From assembly GCA_017556845.1 (NCBI GenBank), contig JAFYMA010000100.1, forward strand, positions 1 through 20,603: a DNA stretch of 20,603 nt, read 5' to 3'. This document shows, one piece after another, positions 6,143 to 14,942 of this stretch. Made by a program: the position numbers and the translations under genes. The DNA is from Clostridia bacterium (GTDB taxonomy: Bacteria > Bacillota > Clostridia > Oscillospirales > CAG-272). The number at the start of each line of letters is the position of its first letter. Within the stretch, counting starts at the first letter, position 1. The notes under the pieces are model-generated. The model was given only the letters and a program-made list of their open reading frames with translations, ran no database searches and was not told where the DNA came from.

Positions 6143-8902
6143 TTATTCTTCGTCAGATCCGCTTGCTTTTCCGCAGCATTTTTTGTATTTAAGACCTGAG
6201 CCGCAGGGGCAAAGATCGTTTCTGCCAACCTTTTCAGCGGCTTTTTTAACTACGGGAGCTTTTTTGGCAGGCTTGTCACCGCCGATATTTTCAATAGACG
6301 CAGACTGCTCCTTTGCTACCTGCTCACGCTTTATTTCCGTTTTCGGAACAGCGGTGAGGATGGCTCTTACAGTCTTTTCTCTTATGTCGTCTATCATTGC
6401 CTCGAATGCGTCAGCACCGATTATCTTGTATTCATTTACGGGGTTTCTCTGTGCGTATGCGTTAAGACCTATACCGTTTTTAAGATCCTGCATATAGTCT
6501 ATATGCTCCATCCACAATTCGTCAATAGCACGCAGAAGGATAACTCTTTCGATCTCTCTCATAGCCTCGCCGAAAACGGTTTCCTGATATTCGTATCTTT
6601 CCATTGCCTTCTTTACGAACATTTCGTTAAGATCGGCTATCTTGAGCTTTTTAAGCTCATCGCCGGAAAAGTCTGCGTCCTGCTCAGAACATATAACGTA
6701 GTTGAAGCCGCTTGTAAGTGCGGAAAAATCCCATTCGCTCTTTTCATCTGACGCCGTGCAGCGCGTTACGATGTCGGATACGGTCTGCTCGATCATATCG
6801 ACGATCTTATCTCTCATATTGCCGTCTTCAAGTATTTCAAGACGCTCTGCGTATATGATCTTACGCTGCTGATTGTTTACGTCGTCATACATCAGAACGT
6901 GCTTACGGCGTTCAAAGTTAACGCTTTCAAGACGCTTCTGTGACGATTCGATAACGCCCGAAAGAATACCTGCTTCTATGGGGGTATCGTCGGGAGTCAT
7001 CGCCTTTATCTTCTCCATACGCTCCTGTGCGCCGAAAAGACGCATAAGATCGTCATCAAATGAAAGGAAGAAGCGTGATTCACCGGGGTCGCCCTGACGG
7101 CCTGAACGGCCTCTGAGCTGGTTGTCTATACGTCTGCTCTCGTGACGCTCCGTTCCGAGTATGAACAGACCGCCCGCCTGCTTTACCTTTTCATAATCGG
7201 GCTGTATCTGCTCTTTGAATTTTGCATACAGCGATCTGAACGTTTCCCGTGCCTGCAATATCTCGTCAGAAACAGACATCGACGTACCCGTTGCAAGAAC
7301 GATAACGTCCTCCTCAAAGCCCATTTTACGCATTTCTGCCTTTGCCATAAATTCGGGGTTTCCGCCGAGCATAATGTCAGTACCGCGTCCTGCCATATTC
7401 GTGGAGATCGTAACGGCTCCGGGGCAGCCTGCCTGAGCTACTATTTCCGCTTCCTTTTCGTGATGCTTTGCGTTGAGCACTACGTGCTTTATGCCGTTGA
7501 GCTTCAGCTTGTGGGAAAGAGCCTCGGATTTTTCAATGGATACCGTACCTACGAGAACGGGCTGTCCCTTTTGCTGACATTCCTTTATCTGCTCGATAAT
7601 AGCCTTGAATTTGGAGTCCATTGATTTATAAACAACGTCGTTATGGTCCTTACGGATCATAGGACGGTTCGTGGGAATTTCTATAACGTCAAGATTGTAT
7701 ATTTCTCTGAATTCGTCGTCCTCAGTCAGAGCAGTACCCGTCATACCCGACAGCTTATCGTACATACGGAACAAATTCTGGAACGTGATGGTTGCAAGAG
7801 TCTTTGACTCCTTTTCAACTGTTACGCCTTCTTTTGCTTCGATAGCCTGATGAAGTCCGTCAGAGTAGCGTCTGCCGTACATAAGTCTGCCCGTGAACGT
7901 ATCAACGATTATTACCTCACCGTCCTTGACGATGTAATCCTCGTCAACGTGCATGCTTCCGTGAGCCTTTATCGCCTGGTTGATGTGGTGGGCAAGCTCT
8001 GCATTTTCAGGGTCGGAAAGGTTTTCAATATTGAAATACTTTTCTGCCTTTTCAACACCCTGCTTTGCAAGAACGGACGTTTTTGCCTTTTCGTCTATGA
8101 TATAGTCATAGCCCTCCGTTATTTCGTCCATATCCTCCTTGGAGTCTATTTCCTTTATTTTGTAAGGACGCAGGGAGCGTGCGAATTTATCAGCCTTTTC
8201 ATATACGTCGGTAGCCTTCTGACCTACGCCCGATATGATAAGAGGTGTTCTTGCCTCGTCTATCAGTATGGAGTCAACCTCGTCGAGAATAGCGAACGAA
8301 TGGCCTCTTTGCACCATATGCTCCTTGTACGTTACCATATTGTCACGAAGATAGTCAAAGCCAAATTCGTTGTTGGTTCCGTACGTTATATCACAGGCAT
8401 AAGCCTGTTTTTTCTCTGCATTTTTTCCGCCGGGAATGATAAGACCGCAGGAAAGTCCGAGAAAGTTATATACCTTGCCCATTTCATCACGGTCACGTGT
8501 TGCAAGATAATCGTTTACCGTTATGATATGAACGCCCTTTCCTGCCAAAGCATTAAGATATGCCGGAAGTGTTGCAACGAGCGTTTTACCCTCACCCGTT
8601 TTCATTTCGGCAATTCTTCCCTGGTGAATGATTATACCGCCTATGAGCTGAACTCTGAAAGGACGCTTGCCCAAAACTCTGGCGTCTGCCTCTCTTACCG
8701 TTGCAAATGCCTCGGGGAGTATATCGTCGAGCGTTTCGCCGTTTGCAAGACGCCTCTTGAGTATGTCCGTCATTGCCTTCAGCTCATCGTCCGTTTTTTT
8801 CATATACTCATCCTGCAGTGATTCTATCTTGTTTACCAGCGGCATGATCTTTTTGATCTGCTTTTCACTGTAGGTGCCGAATATTTTTTCTATTAATCCC
8901 AT
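6143..8902 (-). CDS. secA: Protein translocase ATPase SecA
   Basis: The motor of the general Sec export pathway; it binds SecYEG at the inner face of the membrane and drives unfolded preproteins across by ATP hydrolysis. 919 residues, a usual length for a SecA with a full C-terminal tail. Visible motifs are Walker A (EMKTGEGKT, about 99-107), Walker B/DEAD-like LDEVDSILIDEARTPLIISG (about 206), the second nucleotide-binding fold with TNMAGRGTDIMLGGNPEF and the arginine finger region RGRSGRQGDPGESRFFLS, and the helical scaffold WMEHIDYMQDLKNGIGLNAYAQRNP. The C-terminus has a complete zinc-binding SEC-C motif: C898, C900, C909, C910, usually linked to SecB or ribosome/phospholipid binding. It is the first gene of the leftward run that ends with the ytvI-like gene, and probably has its own promoter in the A/T-rich gap upstream. 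Confidence 0.99.
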   Translation of the reverse strand: MGLIEKIFGTYSEKQIKKIMPLVNKIESLQDEYMKKTDDELKAMTDILKRRLANGETLDDILPEAFATVREADARVLGKRPFRVQLIGGIIIHQGRIAEMKTGEGKTLVATLPAYLNALAGKGVHIITVNDYLATRDRDEMGKVYNFLGLSCGLIIPGGKNAEKKQAYACDITYGTNNEFGFDYLRDNMVTYKEHMVQRGHSFAILDEVDSILIDEARTPLIISGVGQKATDVYEKADKFARSLRPYKIKEIDSKEDMDEITEGYDYIIDEKAKTSVLAKQGVEKAEKYFNIENLSDPENAELAHHINQAIKAHGSMHVDEDYIVKDGEVIIVDTFTGRLMYGRRYSDGLHQAIEAKEGVTVEKESKTLATITFQNLFRMYDKLSGMTGTALTEDDEFREIYNLDVIEIPTNRPMIRKDHNDVVYKSMDSKFKAIIEQIKECQQKGQPVLVGTVSIEKSEALSHKLKLNGIKHVVLNAKHHEKEAEIVAQAGCPGAVTISTNMAGRGTDIMLGGNPEFMAKAEMRKMGFEEDVIVLATGTSMSVSDEILQARETFRSLYAKFKEQIQPDYEKVKQAGGLFILGTERHESRRIDNQLRGRSGRQGDPGESRFFLSFDDDLMRLFGAQERMEKIKAMTPDDTPIEAGILSGVIESSQKRLESVNFERRKHVLMYDDVNNQQRKIIYAERLEILEDGNMRDKIVDMIEQTVSDIVTRCTASDEKSEWDFSALTSGFNYVICSEQDADFSGDELKKLKIADLNEMFVKKAMERYEYQETVFGEAMREIERVILLRAIDELWMEHIDYMQDLKNGIGLNAYAQRNPVNEYKIIGADAFEAMIDDIREKTVRAILTAVPKTEIKREQVAKEQSASIENIGGDKPAKKAPVVKKAAEKVGRNDLCPCGSGLKYKKCCGKASGSDEE

Positions 8903-8944
8903 AAGAAATATTTACCTTTCAAGCGTATTTGTTGATCGTACTTT

Positions 8945-8950
8945 ATTATA
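8945..8950 (-). promoter_or_regulatory. Possible -10 element of a secA promoter
   Basis: A TATAAT on the minus strand, about 43 bases upstream of the secA start, in a 135-base A/T-rich gap. I find no convincing -35 at 16-18 bases, and several further TATAAT-like strings occur around 8990-9010, so the assignment is weak. Confidence 0.3.
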
Positions 8951-9037
8951 AGAAAGCGGTTTTATATTCGCTTAATTACAGCCTTTTAATAATTATATAT
9001 TATATATGTGGTTTAAATTAACGACTAATTGTAAATT

Positions 9038-9535
9038 TTATGAATTGTAAAGGTTTATATAGCGTTGTATTTCCTCTGCCATTTCTCCGTTTATCTGCAA
9101 AAAAACGCATATTGGAGCAGGATTTGTGTATGCAAGACAGTATTTTTTTTTGCAAAACATATCCTGCATCATACTGATAAATCGAACGTCATCCGAAAGC
9201 TCAAAAAGCTGAATTATGCTTTTCCGTTTTTTTATATCCGTTATGCCGACAGCCGATCTGAGCGTAAGATCGAATATCACAGTTTCGTATTTTCCCGTTT
9301 TTCTTACAACTCGGAAAATGCCGTTTTCAAGCGTATATAAGTAACGTGTAAGGCAGTATCTGAAAAATATCTGAAAGCACATAAGGGCAAGGAACATTGC
9401 GATAACAGTAAGGGGAAATTTAAAGTCCGTTCGTGTTGAAAGAAACGATACTGCACCGGATAAAAGCAAAAGCAGAAACGATACTGTTGCAGGCAAGAAC
9501 GGACGGTACGGAGGAGAATACTCTGTTTTACGCAT
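9038..9535 (-). CDS. Small membrane protein of unknown function, overlapping mrnC
   Basis: 165 residues. A basic, proline-rich N-terminus (KTEYSPPYRPFLP) precedes two membrane helices (about 15-32 and 40-58), and the rest (about 65-165) is a cytoplasmic-looking mixed alpha/beta domain containing YLYTLENGIFRVVRKTGKYETVIFDL, reminiscent in layout of bacterial PH-like membrane domains, although I cannot confirm this. Its ATG lies inside the last codons of mrnC (eight-base overlap), which argues for translational coupling and that the frame is real. It is the last gene of the leftward operon; I see no clear terminator after it. Function unknown. Confidence 0.7.
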   Translation of the reverse strand: MRKTEYSPPYRPFLPATVSFLLLLLSGAVSFLSTRTDFKFPLTVIAMFLALMCFQIFFRYCLTRYLYTLENGIFRVVRKTGKYETVIFDLTLRSAVGITDIKKRKSIIQLFELSDDVRFISMMQDMFCKKKYCLAYTNPAPICVFLQINGEMAEEIQRYINLYNS

Positions 9536-9923
9536 TGATTGACGGTAAGGCGTTCAGCTCGTCCTCGTATGCAAGCGAAAAAAGCTGCTTTGCCCTCTGA
9601 CAGTTATCGGTTTTATATAAGTAGCCCATAAGCACCTCAAAGCCCGTGGCTCTGCGGTATTCGGCAACGCTTGCGCTTTTCGGATGATTGCCGTGCATAT
9701 TTCTGCCTCTGCGGAACATATCCGATTCTTCTTCCGTAAGAGAAGAAAGTATTTTTTCAACGCAGGCACTCTGCCTTTGAGCCGTAACGAACGCTCTTGA
9801 CATTTTCGTAAGCTCGCCGGGATTTGATATTCCCGTTGATATAAGTCTTTCCCGCACTAAAAGCTCTATTACCGCATCGCCGTAATATGCAAGGGCGGGT
9901 ATTGAAGTTACGGTATTATCCAT
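9528..9923 (-). CDS. mrnC: Mini-ribonuclease III, 23S rRNA maturation
   Basis: Mini-III is an RNase III-type dimeric nuclease without a double-stranded RNA-binding domain; in Bacillus it trims the ends of 23S rRNA precursors. 131 residues, the normal length. The signature motifs are all present: ALAYYGDAVIELLVRERL with the metal-binding Asp16, the RRGRN segment (71-75), and EYRRATGFEVLMGYLY with catalytic Glu96. The start follows an AAAAGGAAAA ribosome binding site, 18 bases after ribF. In many Firmicutes mrnC sits beside cysS and rlmB, but here it is in a cluster with ribF and rsmG. Confidence 0.95.
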   Translation of the reverse strand: MDNTVTSIPALAYYGDAVIELLVRERLISTGISNPGELTKMSRAFVTAQRQSACVEKILSSLTEEESDMFRRGRNMHGNHPKSASVAEYRRATGFEVLMGYLYKTDNCQRAKQLFSLAYEDELNALPSINA

Positions 9924-9941
9924 TCGTTTTTCCTTTTATAT

Positions 9942-10874
9942 TTATTGATGAGGCGTATCAAAGGCTTCGAGTATACGCCTTGCCGTTTCTTTATCCCTTG
10001 ATATTGCGTTTTTCAATTCTTCAACGGATGCAAACGCCTGCTCGTCGCGTATGAATTTACAAAATTCCACACGTATTTCCCTATCGTAAAGATCGCCGCT
10101 GTAATCGAATATATGCGTTTCGCAGTTTACGCTTTGACCGTTTACCGATGGCCTTACCCCGACGTTTGAAACCCCGCCGTAATAATCGCCGTCGATTATT
10201 ACCCTGCAGGCGTAAACGCCGTATCTCGGAACGATATGCTCAGGGGGAAAATTCTGGTTTATCGTCGGTGAATCTATCGTTCTGCCGAGCTTTCTGCCGT
10301 GTACTACGGGCAGACATACTGAAAAGTGTCTTCCGAGGTACTCGTTTGCCTTTTCCATGTCTCCGTTTTTGATGCATTGGCGGATAAGCGAGGAGCTTAC
10401 CGTGACGCCGTTCATTTCGTATGCATCTACCATAAATGCCTTTTTGCCGTAGTGTGACAGTATCTGTGACAGAGAATTGAAATCACCCTCGGCGTTTTTA
10501 CCGAAGCGGAAATTAAAGCCGCAGCATACCGCTTCCGCACGGCACGTATTTATAAGTATCTTTGAGAGAAACTCTTCACACGGTAAGTCCTTTACGCTTT
10601 CAAACTCGTAAAGGATGAGATAGTCAATTCCCAAGCGTGCGAGAATTGATATTCTTTCATCCGGCAGGGTTATGCATTTGCCCTTGTTCTTCGGCGTAAA
10701 ATCGCAAAAGCTCCATACAGCCGTTGCGGTATTCAGCTCTTTTGCGGTGCTTTTGAGCGTGTCGAGGAGCTTTTGGTGGCCCTTATGAACGCCGTCAAAA
10801 TTTCCTACGGCTATCGACGTGCTGCATTCGATGGTGCTTGCCAAGGAATTGTCTTTTAATCTGATTATCTTCAT
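9942..10874 (-). CDS. ribF: Bifunctional riboflavin kinase / FAD synthetase
   Basis: Makes FMN from riboflavin and then FAD from FMN, using ATP, in the cytoplasm. 310 residues, the usual bifunctional length. The N-terminal FAD synthetase (nucleotidyltransferase) half shows AVGNFDGVHKGHQKLL (24-33 core GNFDGVHKGH) and later VTVSSSLIRQCIKNGDMEKAN. The C-terminal riboflavin kinase half has GRKLGRTIDSPTIN, a PT.N motif for substrate and Mg2+ binding, and GVSNVGVRPSVNG...ETHIFDY. The gene starts one base after rsmG stops, so the two are coupled. No FMN riboswitch is seen in front of it, which fits its place inside an operon. Confidence 0.97.
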   Translation of the reverse strand: MKIIRLKDNSLASTIECSTSIAVGNFDGVHKGHQKLLDTLKSTAKELNTATAVWSFCDFTPKNKGKCITLPDERISILARLGIDYLILYEFESVKDLPCEEFLSKILINTCRAEAVCCGFNFRFGKNAEGDFNSLSQILSHYGKKAFMVDAYEMNGVTVSSSLIRQCIKNGDMEKANEYLGRHFSVCLPVVHGRKLGRTIDSPTINQNFPPEHIVPRYGVYACRVIIDGDYYGGVSNVGVRPSVNGQSVNCETHIFDYSGDLYDREIRVEFCKFIRDEQAFASVEELKNAISRDKETARRILEAFDTPHQ

Positions 10875-10875
10875 T

Positions 10876-11607
10876 TTAAATTATCGGCTTAGCCTTTATA
10901 TTACTGAATTTTCTGGGATAGGTGTTCGGTGTATGGGATACCTTTTCAATGATTATCAACGCTCTTGATACGGTCTGCTCACCGTCGGTAAGCGAAAACT
11001 CCTTTACCTGCGCTATTTTTCCGCCAAGGGTCGTAACTGCCTTGTTACATTCCTTTATATCCTCGTTTGCGGATTTCATAGCGCAGAATATTCCGCCCTT
11101 TTTGACAAACGGCAGACAAAGCTCACACAGCATCGGCATTGACGCAACGGCTCTTGCACATACGCAGTCAAAGCTTTCTCTCAAAGGTCCGTTCGCCGCC
11201 TCCTCTGCCCTTGCGTGAAGCGTTGATATATTGTTAAGCTCGGCAATTTCTGCCATACGGTCGATAAATACGAGCTTTTTTGCCGTGGAATCAAGGGAAA
11301 TTACCCTTACGTCCTGCCTTAGTATTGCAATAGGCAATGACGGAAATCCTCCGCCTGCGCCGACATCAAGCACACGGGCGTTTTTCTGAGGTATATCAGC
11401 CATTGAAGCGCAGTCTGCAATGTGCTTCAAGATGATACCGTCAACGTCGGTTATTGCAGTGAGATTTACGTTTTTGCCGTATTCGCAAAGCTCCTGCGAA
11501 AGACGGTAAAGCTTTTCTGACTGCTCTACAGTCGGCAACGGCAGTGAGCAAAGCTCAAATACGCCGTTCAGCTTTTTATAAAATTCTTCTTGTGTGCATA
11601 TCGGCAT
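10876..11607 (-). CDS. rsmG: 16S rRNA (guanine-527-N7)-methyltransferase
   Basis: Methylates G527 of 16S rRNA with S-adenosylmethionine; loss gives low-level streptomycin resistance in several bacteria. 243 residues, as usual. The SAM-binding motif I, VLDVGAGGGFPSLPIAI (about 79-95), is complete and is preceded by NLTAITD and ILKHIADCASM (the family's KH..DS block with Cys for Ser). ARAVASMPMLCELCLPF and KKGGIFCAMK follow. The start ATG comes one base after the YhaN-like gene's TGA, with GGAG in the end of that gene as the ribosome binding site. The C-terminal KVSHTPNTYPRKF is the typical final strand. Confidence 0.96.
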   Translation of the reverse strand: MPICTQEEFYKKLNGVFELCSLPLPTVEQSEKLYRLSQELCEYGKNVNLTAITDVDGIILKHIADCASMADIPQKNARVLDVGAGGGFPSLPIAILRQDVRVISLDSTAKKLVFIDRMAEIAELNNISTLHARAEEAANGPLRESFDCVCARAVASMPMLCELCLPFVKKGGIFCAMKSANEDIKECNKAVTTLGGKIAQVKEFSLTDGEQTVSRALIIIEKVSHTPNTYPRKFSNIKAKPII

Positions 11608-11608
11608 A

Positions 11609-13789
11609 TCAGCTCTCCATACGGATAATATTTGTTTCAGGACAGCTCATAGCAATGCTTCTTTCACGCTTGTGACATGAAAGAACGATCGTTTGAAGCT
11701 TGCCCGCTTTTCCCATAGCGGAAAGTAATGCTATGATATTTTCAAGTCTGCCGTCGTCGATGTGTGCAAACGTATCGTCGAATATCATCGGCGGCTTGCC
11801 GTTTCTGTAAAGAATATCGGTAAGCGCAAAGCGCAGACAGATATACGCAAGGTCCTCTGTTCCCGAGCTGAATGCGCTTACGTGGCGTGACGTGCCGCTT
11901 TCCGTGAAGTATATTCCGTATTCGCTGTCAATTCCGATAGAGCAGTATTTACCGCCCGACAGCTTTTCCATAAATCCGCCCGACAGCTTTGCAAGCTTCG
12001 GTGATATTCCGTCACGCAGCGTTCTTGAAGCGTTTTCAAGCGTTTCGTATGCAAGCACGCACGCTTTGTATTCGGAAACACATTCACCGTACTGTGTACG
12101 AAGTGACAAAAGCTCATCGGAGATGGCTGACGGATCTTCGACCGTTGCGCAAAGGGATGAATATTCCTTTTCAAGCTGAAGTATCTTTTCGTTGAGAGAT
12201 TCCGTTGCTCTTTGGAGAAAATCCAATCTTCTTTTCTGCTCGTTTACGTCAAAGCCTTCAAGCTCGCTTGCACGGAGTTTGCCTTTTATTCTCGATCTCA
12301 TTTCGTCAATGCTTATATGGGCGGTTTCTCTTATGAGCGCCTGAGCAGCAGTGTAGCTTTTTTCAAATTCCTGCTTTGCACAGTTTACGTCCTGCATCGC
12401 CTTTTCGGCTTTCTTTGCAACGTCTTCAACGGATGAATCGGTTATTTGCGTAAGGGCTTCAAATTTGCCCGTCTGATCGTATATAGCCTGCTCTGCTTTT
12501 GCAATGTCCGTGCGGATGCTCTCACATCTTGACGCCGCATTTTCAATACTCATTCTGCAGTGAGTTATGCTCTGCTCCTGCTCGTTAAGCTCGGAAAGAA
12601 TGCTTTCGAGCTGCTCACTGTCCTCACAGCCGAATTCCTCAAGGTATTCGCTAAGCTGCTTTTTCACCTTTGATGCGGCAACAAGGAAGAATATACCGAT
12701 TATTAAAATGAGGAAAATAAATCCTGCAATACGAATATTTTTATATTTTTTCTTAAGTGATGCGACCTTTTCTTCAACCGCAGATCTTCCGCCGTGGGCG
12801 TTTATCTTATCAATTATTTCGGCGCTTTCGCTGTATACAGACAGATCCTTTTCCGCATTTTTCAATTCTTCCTCTGCTTCTGTCAGCTCAGTGCGCTTTC
12901 TGTTTATATCGTTTTGCAGCGAATAAAGGTCGGCTACGTATTTCGTATCGGGGAAAAATCCGTTCTTCGTATTTTCTGTGAGAACTGCGTCATACGTCTG
13001 CTTTGCTGCAACGGCTGCCTGCGACGCTTCGTCAGAGCGTTGCTTTCTTTCTATCTGTGAATACGCGTCGTATTCGTCAAGCTTTGCGGAAATGTCGGAT
13101 ATCGACTTGATGTTATCCTCTTTTTTCTGCTTTGATTGGCGTATCTTGTCCTCAAGATCGAATACTCTTACGTTATCCTGACGGGTTTTTGATAGCCTTA
13201 TTTCAAGCTCTGCTATCTTTCCGCCGAGCTCGTATATTTTTCCGCCCTTTTTGTTTTTGTAAAGGAGCGAGCAACGAAGCTCGTCAAGTCTTTTCAGCGC
13301 CTTTGAGGTGTTTATCATCTCGTCTGCGGAGAAAAGTATGTTTTCAACGGCGTCGGAAAGCTTTGCTCCTTCTACGAACGAGCCGTTTATCTGACCGACG
13401 TAGACCGTATTTGAAAATACCTTTTCGTCAACCGACGTAAATATCTCGTGTACGGGCTTGTCCTTGAATACGATAGTGCCCGTTTCGGTATCGGTAACGT
13501 ATACCTCTTCCTTTACGCCCTTTTGCAAAAGTATGATCTGACGGCGGACTGTGTAATTCTTGTCCCCGTGCCTTATGACCATATATCCGCCTGCGGAATT
13601 TCTTCCCCACGGAATATATTTTTCACGTTCCTTTGTATCAAGACCGTAAAAAATGAATTTTATAAACATTCCGAGCGTTGATTTGCCCGTTTCGTTCTTA
13701 CCCTCTATGATATTCAGACCGTCCGCAAGGGAAAGGGAAAAGTCTGAAAACATACCGAAGGAGTCTATGTGTATTTCTTTTATTATCAT
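11609..13789 (-). CDS. YhaN-like AAA/SMC-type ATPase with coiled coils and an internal hydrophobic segment
   Basis: A 726-residue ATPase with the split architecture of SbcC/Rad50-like proteins. The N-terminus has Walker A, IEGKNETGKST (28-38), and the C-terminus has the ABC-like signature FSSGTEDLA (640-648) and Walker B PPMIFDDTFAHIDD (666-679). Between them are long coiled coils rich in E, K, Q (about 190-340 and 375-590). A hydrophobic segment near 353-373 (IAGFIFLILIIGIFFLVAA) interrupts the coil. With its neighbour, the metallophosphoesterase, it forms a YhaN/YhaO-type pair analogous to SbcC/SbcD, probably acting on DNA or on another nucleic acid. The internal membrane-like segment is common in clostridial YhaN proteins as I recall, but is hard to reconcile with two ATPase halves that must meet. 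It starts 11 bases after yhaO-like, with a GAGGT ribosome binding site. Confidence 0.88.
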   Translation of the reverse strand: MIIKEIHIDSFGMFSDFSLSLADGLNIIEGKNETGKSTLGMFIKFIFYGLDTKEREKYIPWGRNSAGGYMVIRHGDKNYTVRRQIILLQKGVKEEVYVTDTETGTIVFKDKPVHEIFTSVDEKVFSNTVYVGQINGSFVEGAKLSDAVENILFSADEMINTSKALKRLDELRCSLLYKNKKGGKIYELGGKIAELEIRLSKTRQDNVRVFDLEDKIRQSKQKKEDNIKSISDISAKLDEYDAYSQIERKQRSDEASQAAVAAKQTYDAVLTENTKNGFFPDTKYVADLYSLQNDINRKRTELTEAEEELKNAEKDLSVYSESAEIIDKINAHGGRSAVEEKVASLKKKYKNIRIAGFIFLILIIGIFFLVAASKVKKQLSEYLEEFGCEDSEQLESILSELNEQEQSITHCRMSIENAASRCESIRTDIAKAEQAIYDQTGKFEALTQITDSSVEDVAKKAEKAMQDVNCAKQEFEKSYTAAQALIRETAHISIDEMRSRIKGKLRASELEGFDVNEQKRRLDFLQRATESLNEKILQLEKEYSSLCATVEDPSAISDELLSLRTQYGECVSEYKACVLAYETLENASRTLRDGISPKLAKLSGGFMEKLSGGKYCSIGIDSEYGIYFTESGTSRHVSAFSSGTEDLAYICLRFALTDILYRNGKPPMIFDDTFAHIDDGRLENIIALLSAMGKAGKLQTIVLSCHKRERSIAMSCPETNIIRMES

Positions 13790-13800
13790 CCCTGTACCTC

Positions 13801-14913
13801 TTACATCTTATAAAGTGCGGAAAGTCCGAGTCTTAAAGCGTTTCTTGCAACTGCGCGCTCTTCTTCGTTTTCGGAATCCAGCTTATCCTTCAAAAGCGAA
13901 TAGAATGCACCCTTCAGCGTCGGGTCGGATTCAAGCGCTGACGTGTCGTACGTTGCGGACGTTTTGTCCTTTACCTCTACGTAATATAAGCCGGTTATCG
14001 CTTGCTCGACAGCTTTTTCGGATATGAGGAGCGACGGAGATACTCTTCCGGTAAGAATGACTCTTAACGACGTGTCCGCATCGTAGTAATTTTCCTTTAT
14101 CGCCTGAAGAACGAGTGATATGACCTGCGATGTATCCTCGCTTGCACTTATATCGACCTGCAGCTTTTCGTATCTTCTTTTTGTAGAGGGCTTAAGGGCA
14201 AATTCTCCTGAGAATTTACCGCCCGTTTTGGAAAGTCTGCCGATTATTACGGATTTTTTGCCGCATTCGTCAAAGCCGCGTCCCTCAGGGCATCCGCTGT
14301 ATCCGTAATACGTATCCGCCGCCTTATGTACGCCGTCGGAATTATGTATATGACCCAGAGCGATATAATCAAAGCCGGAATTTTCAATATCCGAAACGGA
14401 TATGGGGCAGGTGCGCGAGTTGGGGGTAAGATCGCCGTGACAGCAAAGGATATTTATTCTGTCGGGATCTGACGGAGAAACGTTTGCAAACGGATTTACG
14501 GTCATCGCATCACACGTGAAGGCGAAGCCGTATACGTCGGTTTCAATATCGTCAAATGAAAATTTTGCAACCGACGGAGAATTGAATATATATACGTTTG
14601 ACGGGAATTTTATACGCGCATAGGGCGAGCTTTCGTTATACGGATCGTGATTGCCGGGGGCAATTACGAAACGGCAATCGGGTGCGGATTCAAATTCCTT
14701 TACCATAAGCGCTGCCGTATCCTTAGTTACGTAATCCGTATCGAAAATATCACCCGGCATAAGCATAATATCAATTTTTTCCGTTCTTACGTAGAGCATA
14801 AGAGACGTGAACATACCCCTTTGCAGAGCTCTGCGCGCGTTTGCCTTTTGAACGTTTGAAAGAGAAAACGGGCTGTCAAGGTGTATATCGCCGCAATGTA
14901 AGATCTTTATCAT
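13801..14913 (-). CDS. YhaO/SbcD-like metallophosphoesterase
   Basis: A 370-residue calcineurin-type phosphoesterase, the likely nuclease partner of the YhaN-like ATPase. All five metal-binding motifs are visible: LHCGDIHLDSPF (Asp9, His11), MPGDIFDTDY (53-57), IAPGNHDPY (86-89), CCHGDL (His158) and ALGHIHNSDG (186-189). In SbcD/Mre11 relatives this domain cuts DNA ends or hairpins with Mn2+. The region after about residue 240 is a capping/partner-binding domain with low similarity. The gene begins 29 bases after the D,D-carboxypeptidase gene, with AGGAACGG as the ribosome binding site, and 11 bases before the ATPase. The substrate in the cell is not shown by the sequence. Confidence 0.9.
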   Translation of the reverse strand: MIKILHCGDIHLDSPFSLSNVQKANARRALQRGMFTSLMLYVRTEKIDIMLMPGDIFDTDYVTKDTAALMVKEFESAPDCRFVIAPGNHDPYNESSPYARIKFPSNVYIFNSPSVAKFSFDDIETDVYGFAFTCDAMTVNPFANVSPSDPDRINILCCHGDLTPNSRTCPISVSDIENSGFDYIALGHIHNSDGVHKAADTYYGYSGCPEGRGFDECGKKSVIIGRLSKTGGKFSGEFALKPSTKRRYEKLQVDISASEDTSQVISLVLQAIKENYYDADTSLRVILTGRVSPSLLISEKAVEQAITGLYYVEVKDKTSATYDTSALESDPTLKGAFYSLLKDKLDSENEEERAVARNALRLGLSALYKM

Positions 14914-14942
14914 ATATTTTTACCGTTCCTGTTTTTTAATGA

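Noticed and set aside
7850..8821. Long plus-strand open frame (323 codons) opposite secA
   Set aside because: It lies wholly antisense to the conserved secA coding region; the product is cysteine-, tyrosine- and valine-rich without domain pattern, and no ribosome binding site or promoter supports it. Codon bias of secA explains the open frame.
8903..9037. Terminator after the small membrane protein gene, before secA
   Set aside because: The only stem found (AAGCG/CGCTT around 8955-8974) is five base pairs and is not followed by a T run on the minus strand, so termination there is not supported.
9942..10940. FMN riboswitch near ribF
   Set aside because: ribF starts one base after rsmG, leaving no untranslated leader, and no RFN-element conserved strings are seen.
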